NCBI GenBank assembly: GCA_009929485.1
Contig: SAAJ01000003.1
Span: 1-64,000 of the forward strand
Direction of reading: 5' to 3'
Length of the DNA: 64,000 nt
DNA from: Negativicutes bacterium
GTDB taxonomy: Bacteria; Bacillota; Negativicutes; Anaeromusales; Anaeromusaceae
The translations under genes were made by a program, and so were the position numbers. The number at the start of each line of letters is the position of its first letter. The first letter of the stretch is position 1. Positions 27,602 through 35,750 of the stretch are shown piece after piece. Below the pieces are notes generated by a model. That model saw nothing but the letters and a program-made list of their open reading frames with translations, ran no database searches and was not told where the DNA came from.

Positions 27602-28947
27602 CAGTCATTCCTCCTTACCTTTACTGCATTGGCATGCGCCTGCAGGCCTTCCGCCTCGGCCAAACGGATGACATCATCCGCCACAGCGGTCAGCGCTTCC
27701 TGGGTATATGCAATTAAGCTGGTTTTCTTCATAAAGGTCTCTACGTTGAGCACCGAATAAAATCTCGCCGTGCCGCCTGTAGGCAGCACATGGTTGGGAC
27801 CGGCGAAATAATCGCCCAACGGCTCCGGCGAGTAAGGACCTAAAAAGATAGCTCCCGCATGCCGCAGCTGCGGCAGCAGGGCGAAAGGCTGCGCGGTCAG
27901 CACCTCCAAGTGCTCCGGTGCGGCCACATTGGCCAATTCCGCCGCTTCCTCGATGGAGCCAGTCACCAAAATCAGGCCATTCTTCTCCAAAGCCGCCGCC
28001 GCCATCTCGCGACGCGGCAAAAGCGCCAACTGCCGCTCCAGTTCGATTTCTACCGCCGTTGCCAATTTTTCACTATCCGTAATCAATACGCTCGAAGCCA
28101 GTACATCGTGTTCAGCCTGGCTGAGCATATCAGCGGCAATATAGTCCGCCCGGGCGCTGTCATCCGCTAAAATTAGAATCTCGCTGGGCCCGGCCAGCAT
28201 ATCAATATCACAGTGACCATAAACGGCTTTCTTAGCTAAGGTAACAAAAATATTGCCAGGACCGGTAATCTTATCCACTTTGGGCACGGTTTCCGTACCA
28301 AAGGCCAACGCAGCCACGGCCTGAGCTCCGCCCACTTTAAATACCCGATGCACCCCCGCTTCGCGCGCCGCCGCCAGCACGCAGGGCGCTAACCGACCTT
28401 GACGGTCCGGCGGAGCTACCATGATAATCTCCCGTACGCCAGCAACCGCTGCAGGCACGGCGTTCATGATCACCGACGAAGGATAGGTGGCTGTGCCGCC
28501 TGGCACATACAAACCAACTCGGTCCAAGGGCCGGCTGTTCTGTCCCAGCATGGCCCCATGCTCCCGATAGGTCAGCCAAGATTTAGGGAGCTGCTCGCTG
28601 TGGTAGCGGCGCACATTGGCCACCGCCCGGCGAATGCTTGCCAACAACGCCTCATCCACCTCTTGACAGGCTTCTTCCCACTCCGCCGCCGTCACTTCCA
28701 GCGTGTCCGCCGTCAGCTGCGCCCCGTCGAAGCGCTGCGTATAATCGCAAAGAGCTTCATTTTTGCGACGACGCACATCATCTACAATCCGCTGCACAAC
28801 CTGCACGGCGGATAATTCCTCCCCGAAGGATTCTTTAATGCGCGCCTTAGCCTTTTCTCCCAGCTCCACTTCATCAAAGGCAGGCTTGCGCAATAACGCC
28901 TCACAGCCTTCACGGCCCAACTCACTTGCTTTTTTTTGGCGAATCAT
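27601..28947 (-). CDS. hisD: Histidinol dehydrogenase
   Basis: 448-aa NAD- and zinc-dependent enzyme of the last two steps of histidine synthesis. Seen: LYVPGGTATYPSSVIMNAVPA, KVGGAQAVAALAFGTETVPKVDKI, GPGNIFVTLAKKAVYG, and the catalytic region APEHLEVLT...GPNHVLPTGGTARF. The start overlaps the hisG stop by 4 bp. Confidence 0.97.
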   Translation of the reverse strand: MIRQKKASELGREGCEALLRKPAFDEVELGEKAKARIKESFGEELSAVQVVQRIVDDVRRRKNEALCDYTQRFDGAQLTADTLEVTAAEWEEACQEVDEALLASIRRAVANVRRYHSEQLPKSWLTYREHGAMLGQNSRPLDRVGLYVPGGTATYPSSVIMNAVPAAVAGVREIIMVAPPDRQGRLAPCVLAAAREAGVHRVFKVGGAQAVAALAFGTETVPKVDKITGPGNIFVTLAKKAVYGHCDIDMLAGPSEILILADDSARADYIAADMLSQAEHDVLASSVLITDSEKLATAVEIELERQLALLPRREMAAAALEKNGLILVTGSIEEAAELANVAAPEHLEVLTAQPFALLPQLRHAGAIFLGPYSPEPLGDYFAGPNHVLPTGGTARFYSVLNVETFMKKTSLIAYTQEALTAVADDVIRLAEAEGLQAHANAVKVRRND

Positions 28948-29609
28948 TGCTTTCCCTCCTCCTGCAGCAAGGCGCGGAGGCCTTCCACCATAGCTTGAAT
29001 GCGGTCAAACTTCATTTTGAAGCTCACGCGGTTAGCAATAAAACGAGCTGTCGCTTCTTCAATCGGCGCGATCTCATCCAGCTGATTTTCCTTCAATGTT
29101 GTGCCAGTTTCCACGATATCTACAATCAGCTCCGCCAGCCCCACCATAGGCGCCAGCTCAATCGAGCCGTTGAGCTTGATAATCTCCACTTGAATTCCCT
29201 GCTGATAAAAAAACTTCTCCGCCACCTTGGGATATTTCGTAGCCACCCGCATGTGCGCATAGTCGCTCAGCTTTTCCCGCTTCATAGCCCGCGGCACCGC
29301 CACCATCAGGCGGCAGCGTCCAAAACCGAGATCCAGCAATTCATAAACATCCCGCTCTTCTTCCAGCAATACGTCTTTGCCGATAATGCCCACATCCGCC
29401 GCTCCATATTCTACATAGGTCGGCAAATCCGCAGTCTTAGTAATAATAAAGCGCACTTTCTTTTCTTCGTTCGTCAATACCAACTTGCGCGATTTTTCGC
29501 TGAGATCGTCGGCTGTATAACCAATGCGTCCCAACAATTCCGCCGCCTTGGCAAACAATTTCCCTTTAGGCAAAGCTACCGTCAGGTAATTCATATCACT
29601 CGAAGTCAT
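28944..29609 (-). CDS. hisG: ATP phosphoribosyltransferase, short form
   Basis: First enzyme of histidine synthesis. 221 aa is the short HisG form, which lacks the C-terminal allosteric domain and needs HisZ, encoded at 31260-32447. Seen: VALPKGKLFAKAAELL, DVGIIGKDVLLEE, and the PRPP loop EIVETGTTLKE-like segment IVDIVETGTTLKENQ. The ATG at 29609 has GAGG 7 nt away and is preferred to 29594. It heads the his operon behind a promoter and an inverted repeat. Confidence 0.95.
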   Translation of the reverse strand: MTSSDMNYLTVALPKGKLFAKAAELLGRIGYTADDLSEKSRKLVLTNEEKKVRFIITKTADLPTYVEYGAADVGIIGKDVLLEEERDVYELLDLGFGRCRLMVAVPRAMKREKLSDYAHMRVATKYPKVAEKFFYQQGIQVEIIKLNGSIELAPMVGLAELIVDIVETGTTLKENQLDEIAPIEEATARFIANRVSFKMKFDRIQAMVEGLRALLQEEGKQ

Positions 29610-29646
29610 TGCGCCGCCTCTTTTCCGTTAATTCTTTATCTAGTTA

Positions 29647-29674
29647 AAGTGTTAATACGTAGATATTAACACTT
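29647..29674. promoter_or_regulatory. Inverted repeat at the hisG promoter
   Basis: AAGTGTTAAT-N8-ATTAACACTT, perfect 10-bp arms. It covers the -10 of the hisG promoter. The TrpR-like YerC encoded nearby (32434-32769) is the natural candidate to bind it, and a matching half-site lies at 32784-32791. Confidence 0.65.
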
Positions 29675-29691
29675 GTAAAAAGATTCGTCAA
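29663..29691 (-). promoter_or_regulatory. Promoter of the hisG-D-C-B-H-A-F-IE operon
   Basis: TTGACG (29691-29686) and TAATAT (29668-29663) on the minus strand with a 17-bp spacer, overlapped by the inverted repeat at 29647-29674. Confidence 0.6.
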
Positions 29692-29770
29692 GCTGTGTAG
29701 GATTTTGCCAAAGAATGTCGAATAAGAAAAACTATTCGCGTTATTTCAATGTTTACAGGAGGGTTTTTCT

Positions 29771-30721
29771 ATGCCCGCATTTCATATTGTTGTTCTCAAT
29801 AAGCTAAAGCAGGAGCATCGGGATATGATCGAGGCCGCCGCACCAGGCAGTACTATCGTTTCCTGCGACCTGGAAGAAGCCGGAGTTCATATGGACAAAG
29901 CCGACATTCTTCTAGCGTGGGGCTTCAATGACATTCGCCCGCTGTTTTTGTCCGCTTCCCGTCTGCACTGGGTTCATTCCCTCAGCGCCGGCGTGGAAAA
30001 ACTAACCTTTGCCGAAATGCGTCGCAGCCAATGCCTGCTTACCAACTCGCGCGGCATTCACGGCATTCCCGTTTCCGAGCACGTTTTGTCCATGATGCTT
30101 TCTTTCTCCCGCAGCCTGCCTGGTTGCGCTAAAAATCAGGCGGCGCATCTTTGGAAGCGAGTATCCTGTGATGAGGTGCACGATAAAACCATCGGCATCT
30201 TGGGACTGGGCAGTATTGGCCGAGAAATCGCCAAAAAAGCGAAAGCCTTCAGCATGAATGTTCTGGCCATGAAAAGAGAAGAAACCTCTGAACTTTTTGT
30301 CGACCAGCTTTACAAGCCCCATGAACTAATGGAAATGCTGCCGCAGTGCGATTTCGTCGTTGTCTCTCTGCCTTTGACGGAAGAAACGAAGGGCCTGCTG
30401 ACGCTGGAACAGTTCCGCGCCATGAAACCTTCTTCCTATTTCATCAACATCGCCCGCGGTGAAGTTCTTGTAGAAGCGGATCTAATTACCTCTCTGCAAG
30501 AAGGCTATATCCGCGGCGCCGGCCTGGACGTTTTTGCCCAGGAACCGCTGCCTGCCGACTCGCCTCTTTGGGATATGCCCAACGTCATTATAACGCCCCA
30601 TGTAGCGGCGCTATCACCCTACTACCTGGATCGAGCTATTAAACTATTCGCCGATAATCTTACCCGTCTCATTCATGACCGGGAAATGTTTAACATTGTC
30701 GATAAGGCGAAAGGCTATTAA
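29771..30721 (+). CDS. D-isomer-specific 2-hydroxyacid dehydrogenase
   Basis: 316-aa NAD(P)-dependent enzyme that reduces a 2-oxo acid or oxidises a D-2-hydroxy acid. Seen: Rossmann fingerprint GILGLGSIGREIAKKAKAF, catalytic Arg in NIARGEVLV, Glu in FAQEPLPADSPLW, and His in ITPHVAA. AGGAGGG precedes the ATG. The sequence is near phosphoglycerate-dehydrogenase-like and glyoxylate reductase-like members, but the substrate is not clear. It lies on the opposite strand between the two halves of the histidine genes. Confidence 0.88.
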   Translation: MPAFHIVVLNKLKQEHRDMIEAAAPGSTIVSCDLEEAGVHMDKADILLAWGFNDIRPLFLSASRLHWVHSLSAGVEKLTFAEMRRSQCLLTNSRGIHGIPVSEHVLSMMLSFSRSLPGCAKNQAAHLWKRVSCDEVHDKTIGILGLGSIGREIAKKAKAFSMNVLAMKREETSELFVDQLYKPHELMEMLPQCDFVVVSLPLTEETKGLLTLEQFRAMKPSSYFINIARGEVLVEADLITSLQEGYIRGAGLDVFAQEPLPADSPLWDMPNVIITPHVAALSPYYLDRAIKLFADNLTRLIHDREMFNIVDKAKGY

Positions 30722-30726
30722 ACTTA

Positions 30727-31260
30727 TCAATTTAAATCGTCGGCTTGCCGCAATAAAGTCAGCTCCGGAGGCTCCCCTGCTTCCGGAGCTTTATGATGTC
30801 GTTTTACCGCCTCTACCAGCGCCGCCTCGCACCCTGCCGCAGCAAGCAGCCGGGCGCTGCGTTCCGGATGGTGAAAATAGACATGAATGGCGTGACGCGC
30901 GTTGCTCACTTTACCGCCCCTGCCTTCACGACCCCATTTGCGTACTCCCGGCGCCAAGCGATGAAGCAGCACCATGGCAATTTTATCCTTAGTGCTGACA
31001 TCGCCCTTTTTTTTGCCCACATCATGCAGGAGCGCCAAGCGGATGAGAAAACGCTCCTCCACATCCGCCCTGCCTACGGCAAGCTGCCTGGCGCTGCGAA
31101 CTACGCCCAGGCAATGATACTGATCCGGTAAATTCATAGCCCAAAACAGAGTCTGTTCCGCCTCATTCAAATAGGCTTGCACCAATTCTCGATCCGCGTC
31201 GGTTATGACGGCATGAAGCGCCGCCCATACCTGGCGTACACGCTGCTGCCACATCTGCAT
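30727..31260 (-). CDS. HD-domain phosphohydrolase
   Basis: About 177 aa. HD motif LALLHDVGKKKGDVSTKDK, followed by HHPERSARLL and VKRHHKAP, a metal-dependent phosphohydrolase fold. The ATG at 31260 shares a base with the hisZ stop (TGATG) and has AGGAG 4 nt away, so the gene is translated with hisZ. The substrate is unknown. It is not HD-GYP. Confidence 0.85.
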   Translation of the reverse strand: MQMWQQRVRQVWAALHAVITDADRELVQAYLNEAEQTLFWAMNLPDQYHCLGVVRSARQLAVGRADVEERFLIRLALLHDVGKKKGDVSTKDKIAMVLLHRLAPGVRKWGREGRGGKVSNARHAIHVYFHHPERSARLLAAAGCEAALVEAVKRHHKAPEAGEPPELTLLRQADDLN

Positions 31261-32447
31261 CAATCTCCTGTAAAGTATTCCAAGCGCCCGCAGCAACGGC
31301 CCTCGCAACGGTGTTGCGCCTCAGTACGATTTTCTTCCTGCGCCGCCAGCTCTACTCGCAGCCCTTCCTGACGCAAGCTCGTCGCCCTCTGAATGGCTTG
31401 AACCAAGCCGTTCTTTTCCCAGGAAATATATACATCGCTTTTCGCGGCGCACACTTCCAGCTTTTGGCGCTGCCGCGCCAAGAGAACCCGTTCAATCCCC
31501 AAGGCAAAACCGGTGGCCGGACAGGATTCTCCATACGCTCCCGCCAACTGGTCATAGCGCCCGCCGCCAAGCACAGGAAAGCCCAGCCCCGGCGTATACG
31601 CTTCAAAGACCATGCCTGTATAATAGGAAAAATTCCGAAAGACTCCTAAGTCAAAGACGACATGCTCCGCTACTCCATAATGCTCCAGCAAGGCGTAGAT
31701 TTGGGCTAAGTTGTCGAGCGCCCGGCGGCTGACGTCATTATTCACCAAACTGCGAGCTTCTTCAAGCAATTCTCGTTTGCCATGCAGCAAGGGAATGCGG
31801 CGTAAAAGCTGCTGCACTCCTGCAGAAATGCCACTGTCTACGAGCAATTTTTCCAAACCGACTAAATCCCGGCTTGTTAAAGCCTGGCGAATTTCCCGGC
31901 TCCGCTCCCCTTGCAAGCCGGCTTCCGCTAAAAGACCGTTGATAAAATCCACTTGCCCCAAGCTGATTTGAAAAGAAACCAGTCCCGCATCCAACAGACT
32001 TTCCACCGCCAAGGCCACTACCTCGGCGTCTGCCGTAGCACCGCCTTCACCCAAAAGTTCAACTCCGGCCTGGTAAAATTCGCACTGCCGTCCAGCCTGC
32101 GCCTCTTCATATCGAAATACATTCGCTAAATAGCAAAGCCGCAAAGGCGCCTCTTGATCCTTCAGGCGAGTGGCCGCCACTCTGGCAATGGGAGTAGTCA
32201 TGTCCGGACGCAAGGCTAAAAGACGATTATGGCGATCGAAAAATTTGTATAAATGCGCCTCAATTCCCTCACTGCCCGCCTGCAAGGTTTCCATATATTC
32301 CATCGTAGGCGTAATGATTTCCTCATACCCCCAGCGGGCGAACAAACGAATGAGACTTTCCTCCACTTGTCGTTTCTGCCCCACTTCGCCTGGCAGGAAA
32401 TCACGCATCCCATAGGGAATTTTAGGTACAAATTCATTCTTTCTCAT
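31260..32447 (-). CDS. hisZ: ATP phosphoribosyltransferase regulatory subunit
   Basis: About 395 aa, class II aaRS-like paralogue of HisRS that has lost tRNA charging and gives short HisG its activity and histidine feedback. Seen: YGMRDFLPGE, RPDMTTPIARVAATRL, RYEEAQAGRQCEFYQAGVELLG, and GGGRYDQLAGAYG. Its stop overlaps the HD-gene start, and its own start lies inside the end of yerC. The frame is open to 32477, but ATG 32447 gives the family's normal N-terminus. Confidence 0.93.
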   Translation of the reverse strand: MRKNEFVPKIPYGMRDFLPGEVGQKRQVEESLIRLFARWGYEEIITPTMEYMETLQAGSEGIEAHLYKFFDRHNRLLALRPDMTTPIARVAATRLKDQEAPLRLCYLANVFRYEEAQAGRQCEFYQAGVELLGEGGATADAEVVALAVESLLDAGLVSFQISLGQVDFINGLLAEAGLQGERSREIRQALTSRDLVGLEKLLVDSGISAGVQQLLRRIPLLHGKRELLEEARSLVNNDVSRRALDNLAQIYALLEHYGVAEHVVFDLGVFRNFSYYTGMVFEAYTPGLGFPVLGGGRYDQLAGAYGESCPATGFALGIERVLLARQRQKLEVCAAKSDVYISWEKNGLVQAIQRATSLRQEGLRVELAAQEENRTEAQHRCEGRCCGRLEYFTGD

Positions 32448-32769
32448 GTATATCTTCGTCTCCTTGCTCCGCCTCATTTTTTACTTCCATGCGTTCTAAA
32501 ATCAGCTTATAACCGTCAGCGCCGTAATGCAGACAGCGCTTAACACGGCTGATTGTAGCGGTGCTGGCCCCGGTACGCTCTACAATTTCGTCATACGTAT
32601 GCTTTTTGCGCAGCATCCGAGCTACTTCCAACCGCTGCGCCAGCGCCTTAAGCTCGCTGATCGTACAAATGTCTTCAAAGAGTTGATAACATTCTTCCAC
32701 TGTTTCCAACTGCAATACCGCTTCACACAAATGGTCGGTAAGAACATCCTTCAACTTCGGATTTACCAT
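32434..32769 (-). CDS. YerC/YecD-family TrpR-like regulator
   Basis: 111 aa. TrpR-related helix-turn-helix: ISELKALAQRLEVARMLRKKHTYDEIVERTGASTATISRVKRCL. Such proteins in Bacillota are encoded with histidine genes and are thought to regulate them. It overlaps hisZ and heads the yerC-hisZ-HD unit. The half-site GTGTTAAT just upstream (32791-32784) equals an arm of the hisG inverted repeat, which fits shared control and autoregulation. Confidence 0.9.
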   Translation of the reverse strand: MVNPKLKDVLTDHLCEAVLQLETVEECYQLFEDICTISELKALAQRLEVARMLRKKHTYDEIVERTGASTATISRVKRCLHYGADGYKLILERMEVKNEAEQGDEDIHEKE

Positions 32770-32783
32770 TAGACTACCCCTTT

Positions 32784-32791
32784 CATTAACA
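32784..32791 (-). promoter_or_regulatory. Half-site of the his operator before yerC
   Basis: GTGTTAAT on the minus strand, identical to eight bases of the hisG inverted repeat, just upstream of the yerC ribosome binding site and just past a -10-like TATAAG. Only one arm is conserved. Confidence 0.35.
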
Positions 32792-32924
32792 CATGAACAT
32801 CTTATACATATTCTACCTTTCCCTTCAAAGTCCTCCCTTCACCTCTTTTCTTCTTTAGTTTGTGAAACTATTTTTTTCTTGACAGCGCTCTAGACGCGTG
32901 CTAAAGTTATTCTCACGTAATCAA

Positions 32925-32954
32925 TTGCATCCGTAAGCATTTGATTCCTATAAA
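32925..32954 (+). promoter_or_regulatory. Promoter of the met transporter operon
   Basis: TTGCAT (32925-32930), 18-bp spacer, TATAAA (32949-32954), with a start expected near 32961, shortly before the riboswitch. An alternative is TTGACA (32879-32884)-N17-TAAAGT. Confidence 0.5.
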
Positions 32955-32972
32955 CTGATAATTTCATATTTT

Positions 32973-33071
32973 TTCATCAAGAGCTGGCAGAGGGACGGGC
33001 CCGATGAAGCCGCGGCAACCATCACACAGGTGAACGGTGCCAATTCCTGCAGGATACGCCTGGCAGATGAA
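32973..33071 (+). ncRNA. SAM-I riboswitch (S-box)
   Basis: Closing stem TTCATC (32973-32978) with GATGAA (33066-33071). Conserved blocks seen: AGAGGGACGGGCCCGATGAA, GCGGCAACC, GGTGCCAATTCCTGCAGG. The aptamer binds S-adenosylmethionine and favours the terminator at 33094-33123, shutting off metNIQ when SAM is plentiful. Confidence 0.95.
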
Positions 33072-33093
33072 GAACTGAGTTTTACTCATGACG

Positions 33094-33123
33094 TCTCTTC
33101 GCTTGCCACGAAGAGATTTTTTT
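33094..33123 (+). terminator. Riboswitch-controlled terminator before metN
   Basis: TCTCTTCG / CGAAGAGA stem, 7-nt loop, then seven T. This is the expression platform of the SAM-I riboswitch. Confidence 0.9.
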
Positions 33124-33158
33124 GTATTTACATGCATATTGCAGAGAGGGGATTCACC

Positions 33159-34223
33159 ATGATTCAGCTAGAAAACATTGAAAAAACTTATCCCGCTTCC
33201 GGCGGTTCCGACGCCGTTCACGCCTTGCGGGGCATCAGCCTCACCATTGAAGAGGGAGAGATTTTTGGAGTCATCGGCAAGAGCGGCGCTGGCAAGAGCA
33301 CCCTCATTCGCTGCATCAATCTTCTGGAGCGGCCCACTGCCGGCACGGTCATCGTTAACGGTCAAGAACTGACTTCTTTTAATGAACAGCGGCTGCGGGA
33401 AGCGCGCAAAAAAATCGGCATGATTTTTCAACATTTTAATCTGCTTTCCTCCCGCACGGTATTTGATAACGTAGCCTTCCCTTTAGAACTGGCTGGAGTC
33501 AGCAAAAAAGAAATCGAACAAAAAGTCAGCCGCCTCTTGGAGCTGGTTGAGCTGTCCGATAAACGCGATCAATATCCGGCCCAGCTTTCAGGCGGACAAA
33601 AACAGCGCGTAGGCATCGCGCGGGCGCTGGCCAATCAGCCAACGGTACTGCTTTGCGATGAAGCCACCTCCGCCCTAGACCCGCAGACCACCAAGGCAAT
33701 TTTGGAACTGCTAAAGAACATTAATAAGCAGCTCGGCCTGACCATTGTGCTTATCACGCATGAAATGCAGGTCATTAAAGAAATTTGCGACCGCGTCGCC
33801 GTCATTGAAAACGGCGTCATCAGCGAAGAAGGGCCGGTTCTGGATGTATTCACCCAGCCCCAAACCGATACGACCAGAGAATTCATCCGCACCATCATTA
33901 ACCATGATCTGCCGGAAATTCTTGCTGACGTAGCTTTCTCCCCTACGCCGTTGCCGGAAGGCAATCTGGTACTGCGCCTGTCTTTCTTGGGACAGTCCGC
34001 TGAAGAGCCTGTCATTGCCACACTGATTCGCCAGTATCAGGTCACTCCCAACATTCTCTACGGCAACATCGACCACATCCAAAGCACACCCTATGGTACG
34101 CTGATTTTAGAGCTTTCAGGCTCTCAAGAAGATCTGGACGCGGCGTTAGCTTATTTGAAACAACGCAATCTTGGAATTGAGGTGATCGGCTATGTCGCAA
34201 GACATGCTTCTCTTGCTGGTTAA
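33159..34223 (+). CDS. metN: Methionine ABC transporter ATP-binding protein
   Basis: About 354 aa. Seen: Walker A GKSGAGKST, signature LSGGQKQRVGIARAL, Walker B VLLCDEATSALD, switch His in LITHEMQ, and the C-terminal NIL domain (about 275-350) that senses methionine. The frame is open from 33030, but the earlier part is the riboswitch; ATG 33159 has GAGAGGGG 8 nt away. First gene of metN-I-Q under the SAM-I riboswitch. Confidence 0.96.
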   Translation: MIQLENIEKTYPASGGSDAVHALRGISLTIEEGEIFGVIGKSGAGKSTLIRCINLLERPTAGTVIVNGQELTSFNEQRLREARKKIGMIFQHFNLLSSRTVFDNVAFPLELAGVSKKEIEQKVSRLLELVELSDKRDQYPAQLSGGQKQRVGIARALANQPTVLLCDEATSALDPQTTKAILELLKNINKQLGLTIVLITHEMQVIKEICDRVAVIENGVISEEGPVLDVFTQPQTDTTREFIRTIINHDLPEILADVAFSPTPLPEGNLVLRLSFLGQSAEEPVIATLIRQYQVTPNILYGNIDHIQSTPYGTLILELSGSQEDLDAALAYLKQRNLGIEVIGYVARHASLAG

Positions 34224-34845
34224 GTCTTTGGGCGAAACCACTTATATGGTAGCTTTTTCTTCCTTTGTCGCCGCTCTTTTCGGTATTCCCTTGGGCGTCA
34301 TCCTGGTTACAACCGACAAAGGACATATCCTGGAAAATTTAGCTCTCTATCGCGTTTTAGGCGCTATTGTTAACGCTTGCCGTTCGGTTCCTTTTATTAT
34401 TTTGATGGTAGCCATCATCCCCATCACGCGCATGATCGCAGGAACCTCTATTGGCACTGACGCCGCAGTAGTTCCTTTAAGTTTAGCCGCTATTCCGTTC
34501 CTGGCGCGCATTGTAGAAACCGCCATTAAGGAAGTAGACTACGGCCTGGTGGAAGCCGCTCAGGCCATGGGCGCCTCGCCGCTAGCCATCATTACCCGGG
34601 TGCTTCTACCAGAGTCTATGCCGTCCATTATTTCCGGTTTAACCTTAATGGTTATCAGCCTTGTCGGCTATTCCGCCATGGCTGGCGCCATCGGCGGCGG
34701 CGGCCTGGGTGACTTAGCCATTCGCTACGGTTATCAGCGCTTTCGCGGCGACGTGATGTTGGCAACGGTTGTCGTCTTGGTCGCACAGGTACAGATTATC
34801 CAGTCCTGCGGCGATCTGATTGCAGCCAAACTCAATAAAAAATAA
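34192..34845 (+). CDS. metI: Methionine ABC transporter permease
   Basis: 217-aa permease with five membrane helices and the EAA loop segment EAAQAMGASPLAIITRVLLPESMPS. GAGGTG precedes the ATG, which lies 32 bp inside the end of metN, so translation is coupled. Works with MetN and MetQ in uptake of methionine and derivatives. Confidence 0.95.
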   Translation: MSQDMLLLLVKSLGETTYMVAFSSFVAALFGIPLGVILVTTDKGHILENLALYRVLGAIVNACRSVPFIILMVAIIPITRMIAGTSIGTDAAVVPLSLAAIPFLARIVETAIKEVDYGLVEAAQAMGASPLAIITRVLLPESMPSIISGLTLMVISLVGYSAMAGAIGGGGLGDLAIRYGYQRFRGDVMLATVVVLVAQVQIIQSCGDLIAAKLNKK

Positions 34846-34868
34846 GAAAATTCAAGGAGGTAATTTCT

Positions 34869-35690
34869 ATGAAAAAAAGATCTCTGCTTCTCCTGGTAGT
34901 TCTTCTCTCTTTGGCCTTGGTTATTGCCGGCTGCGGCGGCAACGACGCCAAACCGGCGGCGCAAAACGCCAAAACCGTTCTCAAAGTCGGCGCCACACCG
35001 GTGCCGCATGCGGAAATTCTTAACGTCGTCAAGCCGCTTCTGGCGAAAGAAGGAATCGACCTGGTTATCGTCGAAATGAACGATTATGTACGTCCAAATC
35101 TTGCGGTAGCGGATAAAGAATTGGATGCCAACTTCTTTCAGCATGTGCCTTACTTAAACAAGTTCATTTCCGAGCGCAACTTGCAGTTGGCTTATACTAC
35201 CAAAGTTCACATTGAGCCTATGGGCATTTATTCCCAAAAAATTAAAAACCTTAATGACTTGTCTAACGGCGCTCAAGTTGGCATTCCCAACGATCCGACC
35301 AATGGCGGACGCGCCCTTTCTCTGCTGGAAAAAGCCGGCTTACTGAAGCTTAAGGAAGGCGCCGGCGTAAATGCCACGATTTCCGATATTGTAGCCAATC
35401 CTAAAAACTTGAAAATTCGTGAGCTTGAAGCGCCTCAACTGCCTCGTTCTCTTGAGGATCTGGCCATTGCCGTTATCAATACGAACTATGCGCTAGAAGC
35501 CAAACTAGTTCCTGCTAAAGATGCTTTGTTCATTGAGCAAAAGGATTCTCCCTATGCTAATATCTTGACGATTCGCAAGGGAGACGAAAATCGTCCTGAA
35601 ATTCAGAAGCTGACGAAAGCGCTGACCTCTGAAGAAGTGAAGAAATTCATCAACGAGAAATATCAAGGTGCAATCGTTCCAGCGTTTTAA
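34869..35690 (+). CDS. metQ: Methionine-binding lipoprotein MetQ (copy 1)
   Basis: 273 aa. Signal peptide with lipobox VIAGC (Cys about 21), then the NlpA fold: KVGATPVPHAEIL, NDYVRPNLAVADKELDANFFQH, GIYSQKIKNLNDLSNGAQVGIPNDPTNGGRAL, and NTNYALEAKLVPAKDALF. AGGAGG precedes the start. It should be anchored outside the cell membrane and pass methionine to MetNI. Confidence 0.95.
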   Translation: MKKRSLLLLVVLLSLALVIAGCGGNDAKPAAQNAKTVLKVGATPVPHAEILNVVKPLLAKEGIDLVIVEMNDYVRPNLAVADKELDANFFQHVPYLNKFISERNLQLAYTTKVHIEPMGIYSQKIKNLNDLSNGAQVGIPNDPTNGGRALSLLEKAGLLKLKEGAGVNATISDIVANPKNLKIRELEAPQLPRSLEDLAIAVINTNYALEAKLVPAKDALFIEQKDSPYANILTIRKGDENRPEIQKLTKALTSEEVKKFINEKYQGAIVPAF

Positions 35691-35701
35691 TCTGACGTGC
35701 A

Positions 35702-35748
35702 GCCCCTGTGCGGAAGCAACGCTGCGTTGCGCCTGCATGGGGGTTTTT
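35702..35748 (+). promoter_or_regulatory. Terminator-like hairpin covering the metQ2 ribosome binding site
   Basis: Arms CCCCTGTGC (35703-35711) and GCATGGGGG (35735-35743) enclose an inner GCAACG / CGTTGC, and five T follow. The GGGGG of the 3' arm is the binding site for the ATG at 35751, so folding would both weaken read-through and hide the start. Confidence 0.65.
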
Positions 35749-35750
35749 CT

